A stretch of DNA of 9,381 nucleotides. Origin: Chloroflexota bacterium. GTDB taxonomy: Bacteria; Chloroflexota; Dehalococcoidia; Lucifugimonadales; Lucifugimonadaceae. The notes below the pieces were generated by a model, which saw only the letters and a list, made by a program, of their open reading frames with translations, made no database searches and had not been told where the DNA came from. Where the stretch lies: contig JACQUF010000207.1 of the NCBI GenBank assembly GCA_016210435.1, positions 1 to 9,381 on the forward strand, in the 5' to 3' direction. The translations under genes and the position numbers were made by a program. Positions 6,777 to 9,381 of this stretch are shown here, piece by piece (position 1 is the first letter of the stretch; every line of letters begins with the position of its first letter).

Positions 6777-8111
6777 CTAGGGCACAGCCGCGCGAGGCGT
6801 CGCGAGGGCCCCAGTCAGACGGTGATTGCCGCGCCCGATTCCGCAGTATTCGTAGCCGAGTGTGAGCATTTTCGATGGATCCAGCGCGTTTCTGCCGTCG
6901 AACAGGAATCTGGGTTCGGCCACCAGATTGGCAAGGCCCTCCCAGTCCGCTTCCAGGAATTCGGACCATTCTGTTAGCAAGAGGATAGCTTGGGTGCCCC
7001 GCACACACTCCACCAACGTCCCAGTGATCTCGACCGAACCCGGCAGTCTCGTCCTGGCCTGCTCACCGGCCACCGGGTCGTAGATCCGCACGCGTGCCCC
7101 CTCATCTACCAGAAGGGGCACAGCGTCGAGCGCCGGGGACTCACGAACGTCGTCTGTATTTGGCTTGAAGGAGGCGCCCAGTACCGCAACATCAAGGTTC
7201 GAAAGGGACGCGAATCGCTCACGCAGCGCGTATATCGGCAACAGACGTTGCCTGTTGTTGACAGTGATTACGGCCCGAAGCAACTCGAAGCTGTAGGCAT
7301 TATTCAGAGCAAGTTGATCGAACGCGCGCACATCCTTTGGGAAGCACGATCCGCCGTACCCAACCCCTGCCCGCAAGAAGTGACGCCCGATACGCGGGTC
7401 GAGCCCGATACCGCTCACGACGTCGTCAATACTTGCGCCGAGGCGGTCGCAGAGCGCTGCAATTTCGTTGATCAGCGAAATCCGAGTTGCCAGAAACGCG
7501 TTGGCGGCGTACTTGATCATCTCTGCGCTCGAGGTATCCGTCACCACCACGGGTGCTTTGATGCCAGAGTAGAGCGAGCGGACCGCCTCGACCGCGGCTG
7601 GTGCTGATCCACCGATCACGATCCGGTCTGGATGGAACCAGTCGTGAACGGCCTGACCTTCACGCAGGAATTCGGGGTTTGATACGTATTGAAACGAGTT
7701 ATGCCGCAGCAGAGTCTCCTTCAACCGGCGGCCGGTTCCGGGGGGGACGGTGCTCTTCACCGCGATCACGCATCCGCGTGGTTGCGCAGTTTTGACCCAC
7801 GCGATCGCGGCGCGGACCTGATCCAAGTCAGCGGCGCCTGTCGGAGTGGGCGGAGTCCCGGTTGCGACGAGCACTACGTCGCCAGCCGACCCTACGAATT
7901 CGTCCGCATGCCGGAAGAGGAGGTGTCGACTCGCCATCCCCTCTGCCACGATTTTGCCGAGATCGGGCTCATAAATCGGAACACGACCGGCAGTGAATGC
8001 CTTCACTCGCGCACGATCAATGTCGACCCCGACGACGTCGTGCCCTGCGGCCGCGAGCCCAGCGGCAGCGACCGAGCCGACGTATCCGAGACCGATTACG
8101 GTGACTTTCAT
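6777..8111 (-). CDS. ugd: UDP-glucose 6-dehydrogenase
   Basis: The 444-residue enzyme oxidises UDP-glucose to UDP-glucuronate with two NAD+ in the cytoplasm. Motifs are in the expected order: Rossmann VIGLGYVGSVAAAG (5-18), YEPDL (47-51), ATGTPPTP (83-90), KSTVPPGTG (119-127), NPEFLREG (145-152), the catalytic-domain K200 and N204 in MIKYAANAF, and the catalytic cysteine C256 in GYGGSCFPKD (251-260). GASFKPNTDDVRESPA follows in the UDP-binding domain. GYGGSCFPKD and NPEFLREG separate it from the WbpA-type paralogue that follows. ATG at 8111 is the first gene of the operon, with a weak ribosome site and a promoter candidate about 30 bases upstream. Its product is the expected substrate for the downstream 4-epimerase. 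The last 20 or so residues are a less conserved tail. Confidence 0.95.
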   Translation of the reverse strand: MKVTVIGLGYVGSVAAAGLAAAGHDVVGVDIDRARVKAFTAGRVPIYEPDLGKIVAEGMASRHLLFRHADEFVGSAGDVVLVATGTPPTPTGAADLDQVRAAIAWVKTAQPRGCVIAVKSTVPPGTGRRLKETLLRHNSFQYVSNPEFLREGQAVHDWFHPDRIVIGGSAPAAVEAVRSLYSGIKAPVVVTDTSSAEMIKYAANAFLATRISLINEIAALCDRLGASIDDVVSGIGLDPRIGRHFLRAGVGYGGSCFPKDVRAFDQLALNNAYSFELLRAVITVNNRQRLLPIYALRERFASLSNLDVAVLGASFKPNTDDVRESPALDAVPLLVDEGARVRIYDPVAGEQARTRLPGSVEITGTLVECVRGTQAILLLTEWSEFLEADWEGLANLVAEPRFLFDGRNALDPSKMLTLGYEYCGIGRGNHRLTGALATPRAAVP

Positions 8112-8323
8112 GTTACGACCAATGCCATATCGTTAGCTGGCTATTATCTGGCCACGAATCGCCGGTTGTCATTGCATGCTCGTTACTCGGACTCGATCTT
8201 AGATCGATCCCCCGTCCTTACAGCGTGACGGCATGAGAAACTGGACTGCTGGCTAATGATCGCATGACCGCTTGTACTCCGGCTCCTTCACGAAACCGGC
8301 GGGACTCGAAAGACTAGATTCTG
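8112..8323. other. Divergent intergenic region between ugd and the lipoprotein gene
   Basis: This 212-bp region separates two genes pointing away from each other, so it should hold both promoters. On the minus strand a good sigma-70-like pair is visible (listed separately). For the plus strand I found no convincing -10/-35 pair. A 13-bp palindrome, CGATCT-T-AGATCG, lies at 8194-8206 and could be an operator, though GATC-rich runs like this also arise by chance. The octamer GCTGGCTA occurs near both ends (about 8135 and 8247). No small ORF, RNA gene or terminator was recognised here. Confidence 0.6.
8143..8172 (-). promoter_or_regulatory. Candidate sigma-70-type promoter for the ugd operon
   Basis: Reading the minus strand, ATGACA at 8172-8167 matches five of six bases of the TTGACA -35 box. 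GATAAT at 8148-8143 matches five of six bases of TATAAT. The spacer is 18 bp. Transcription would begin near 8136 and give a leader of about 25 bases before the ugd ATG at 8111. Position and spacing fit well, but this was found by eye and the organism's housekeeping consensus is assumed. Confidence 0.45.
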
Positions 8324-9381
8324 TTGCATTGCGTTTCACAGGTCGCGCGGCGCTGGGCCGCCGCCGCTGTCCTGATCGTAGTAATAGGCTGCATCCAGGT
8401 AACGGTCTCCGCTACCAAGGAACCATCTCCCACTGTGCCGGTCGCTCTGAAGGCCGCCACCATGCTTGCGACTACGCCGACGGACCTCATCGCGACGCCG
8501 ACGCCGATGAAGACCGGTACGGCCACACGACTGGCGACTGCCACCGTGTCCCCAATAGGAACGGCTACGCCAAGTCTCATTGCGACGCCGTCACTCGTAG
8601 CTCCGCCCACGGCGATACCGACTGCCTTGCAGTCCGCCCCTACGGCAACGTCGGTCGCGACGGCACGCCGGGCGGTCATTCCGACCACGTTGCCATCTCC
8701 CACAACCCTGCCGACCACGACTCCAACGCCATTGCCGACGGCTACTCCTACTGCTACGCCGTCGCTGACAACCACTTTCGCACCTTTTGTTGCTACTACC
8801 CCGACTCCGTCCCAGACCCCATCGCCGACTGCCACGCCCGCCGTGACACCGTCAGCGACCGCCACTCCCACGCCTTCGCCCACGGCTACCCCTACTGCCT
8901 CCCCGACTCGAACTCCGACTGCCACGCCTACTGCGACGCCCTTACCAACGGCGACCCCGACCGCGACTCCATCGCCGACTCCGATCCCGACCTCGACACC
9001 GCAACCAACGCCTACGCCGGCTCCTCAGAAAGATCCTAGATTCGGGATCATTACATCTGGCCCGGCACTCTCCTACCATCTGACTACCCTTGATATCGAC
9101 TGGTATATCGACTATGACGCCGACCCGCGTACCGCGCCTCCCGGAAAAACACAGGTCCCGTTCATACATCCCTCCCCGGGGGTCGAACGCATCCCGACGG
9201 CAACCCTCGCTCAGTACGCACAAGCAAAGCCCGGATCGTACTGGTATATAGGCGGCGAACCGAATCGTTACACCACCCCGCCGATCACACCTTCGTTTTT
9301 TGTTGCAGAGTTCGACTACTACGTGTCGGCGATCAAGGGTGCCGACCCGAACGCGAAGATCATCGGGCCCAGCATCCTGAA
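8324..9381 (+). CDS. Lipoprotein with Pro/Thr/Ala-rich stalk and a glycoside-hydrolase-like domain (runs off right edge)
   Basis: An open frame runs from after a TAG at 8315-8317 to the end of the window (352 codons from TTG 8324). TTG at 8324 is the likely start, with GAAAG 11 bases upstream. The first ATG (8462) would drop the signal peptide. The N-terminus has a basic n-region (VARRW), a hydrophobic core (AAAAVLIVV) and a lipobox VIGC with C23 as the lipidation site. Residues about 28-234 are a low-complexity linker, dense in TPTA, TPSPTP and TATP units from about 130 onward. From about 237 a globular domain begins (DPRFGIITSGPA, then DIDWYIDYD), with YWYIGGEPNR around E312 and DPNAKIIGPSI near the edge. 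The aromatic-x-GGEPN run resembles the Asn/Gly-Glu-Pro motif holding the acid/base glutamate in clan A TIM-barrel glycosidases. An anchored, stalked surface glycosidase-like protein is inferred. The remaining domain, including any nucleophile, lies outside the window. Confidence 0.78.
   Translation, partial: MHCVSQVARRWAAAAVLIVVIGCIQVTVSATKEPSPTVPVALKAATMLATTPTDLIATPTPMKTGTATRLATATVSPIGTATPSLIATPSLVAPPTAIPTALQSAPTATSVATARRAVIPTTLPSPTTLPTTTPTPLPTATPTATPSLTTTFAPFVATTPTPSQTPSPTATPAVTPSATATPTPSPTATPTASPTRTPTATPTATPLPTATPTATPSPTPIPTSTPQPTPTPAPQKDPRFGIITSGPALSYHLTTLDIDWYIDYDADPRTAPPGKTQVPFIHPSPGVERIPTATLAQYAQAKPGSYWYIGGEPNRYTTPPITPSFFVAEFDYYVSAIKGADPNAKIIGPSIL
8471..9025 (+). repeat. Degenerate Pro/Thr/Ala-coding repeat tract
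   Basis: Roughly 550 bp of imperfect repeats built from ACN, CCN and GCN codons encode the lipoprotein stalk. The regularity is at protein level (TP, TA, SP dipeptides). Codons vary freely among synonymous forms, so this is an old, selected linker and not a recent DNA tandem duplication. The repeat also keeps both other plus frames and an antisense frame open, producing artificial ORFs rich in Asp/His or Gly/Val. Such stalks usually project a domain away from the membrane or through a cell-wall layer, and the Thr residues could be O-glycosylated. Confidence 0.85.

Noticed and set aside
8112..8323. Intergenic region considered as a site for a tRNA, small RNA or riboswitch
   Set aside because: No cloverleaf, CCA end, terminator hairpin with T-run, or known riboswitch core could be recognised by eye.
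8314..8925. Minus-strand frame encoding a Gly/Val/Ala-rich repeat protein
   Set aside because: The Gly-Val repeat is simply the complement of the Thr/Pro/Ala codons on the plus strand. There is no independent support for a gene.
8471..9025. Repeat tract considered as a CRISPR array or satellite
   Set aside because: There are no constant repeats with unique spacers. The periodicity is three-base and degenerate, matching a coding linker.
8272..9039. Plus-strand frame rich in Asp, His, Cys and Tyr (255 codons)
   Set aside because: It is the shifted reading of the Pro/Thr/Ala repeat. The frame starting at 8324 has a signal peptide, a lipobox and a globular domain that continues beyond the point where this one stops.

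Overview
The window is the start of a cell-surface polysaccharide (glycan) locus. It holds nine tightly packed minus-strand genes, read right to left from about 8111 to the left edge, and one divergent plus-strand gene that runs off the right edge. GC content is high. The plus-strand gene encodes a lipoprotein with a very long Pro/Thr/Ala linker followed by a domain with a GGEPN motif. I associate that architecture, and the overall style of the sugar genes, with Chloroflexota, but this is an impression from protein style. There is no rRNA or marker gene to confirm it.

Layout of the minus-strand operon, in order of transcription: UDP-glucose 6-dehydrogenase (8111-6777); a WbpA-type UDP-N-acetylhexosamine 6-dehydrogenase (6763-5399); a UDP-glucuronate 4-epimerase-like SDR (5395-4433); a small four-helix EamA/ArnE-like membrane protein (4475-4056); glucose-1-phosphate cytidylyltransferase RfbF (4046-3276); CDP-glucose 4,6-dehydratase-like RfbG (3279-2296); the iron-sulfur/PMP dehydratase RfbH (2315-972); a family 2 glycosyltransferase (990-205); and the N-terminus of a GT39/ArnT-like membrane glycosyltransferase (199 to the left edge). 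Gaps are 13 bp or less, and several genes overlap, so this looks like one transcription unit. A plausible promoter lies at 8172-8143.

How the genes fit together: the first three make UDP-uronic acids (UDP-GlcA, UDP-GlcNAcA and probably a galacto epimer). RfbF, RfbG and RfbH are the first three steps to a CDP-3,6-dideoxyhexose. The small EamA protein, the GT2 enzyme and the GT39-like protein match in type the three membrane-side parts of the Arn (aminoarabinose) system: undecaprenyl-phosphate sugar synthase, half-flippase and periplasmic or extracytoplasmic transferase. A coherent reading is that a deoxyhexose is placed on a polyprenyl phosphate, flipped, and transferred to an outer glycan or protein. 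This is inference. The E3 reductase and the final reductase/epimerase for a 3,6-dideoxyhexose are not in the window.

Two real coding regions are easy to miss because they lack ATG starts and run off the window: the GT39-like gene at the left edge (TTG start) and the lipoprotein gene at the right edge (TTG start at 8324). The large open frames antisense to rfbH/rfbG, and those in the other frames of the Pro/Thr repeat, are shadows. No RNA genes, CRISPR arrays, insertion sequences or prophage genes were seen.
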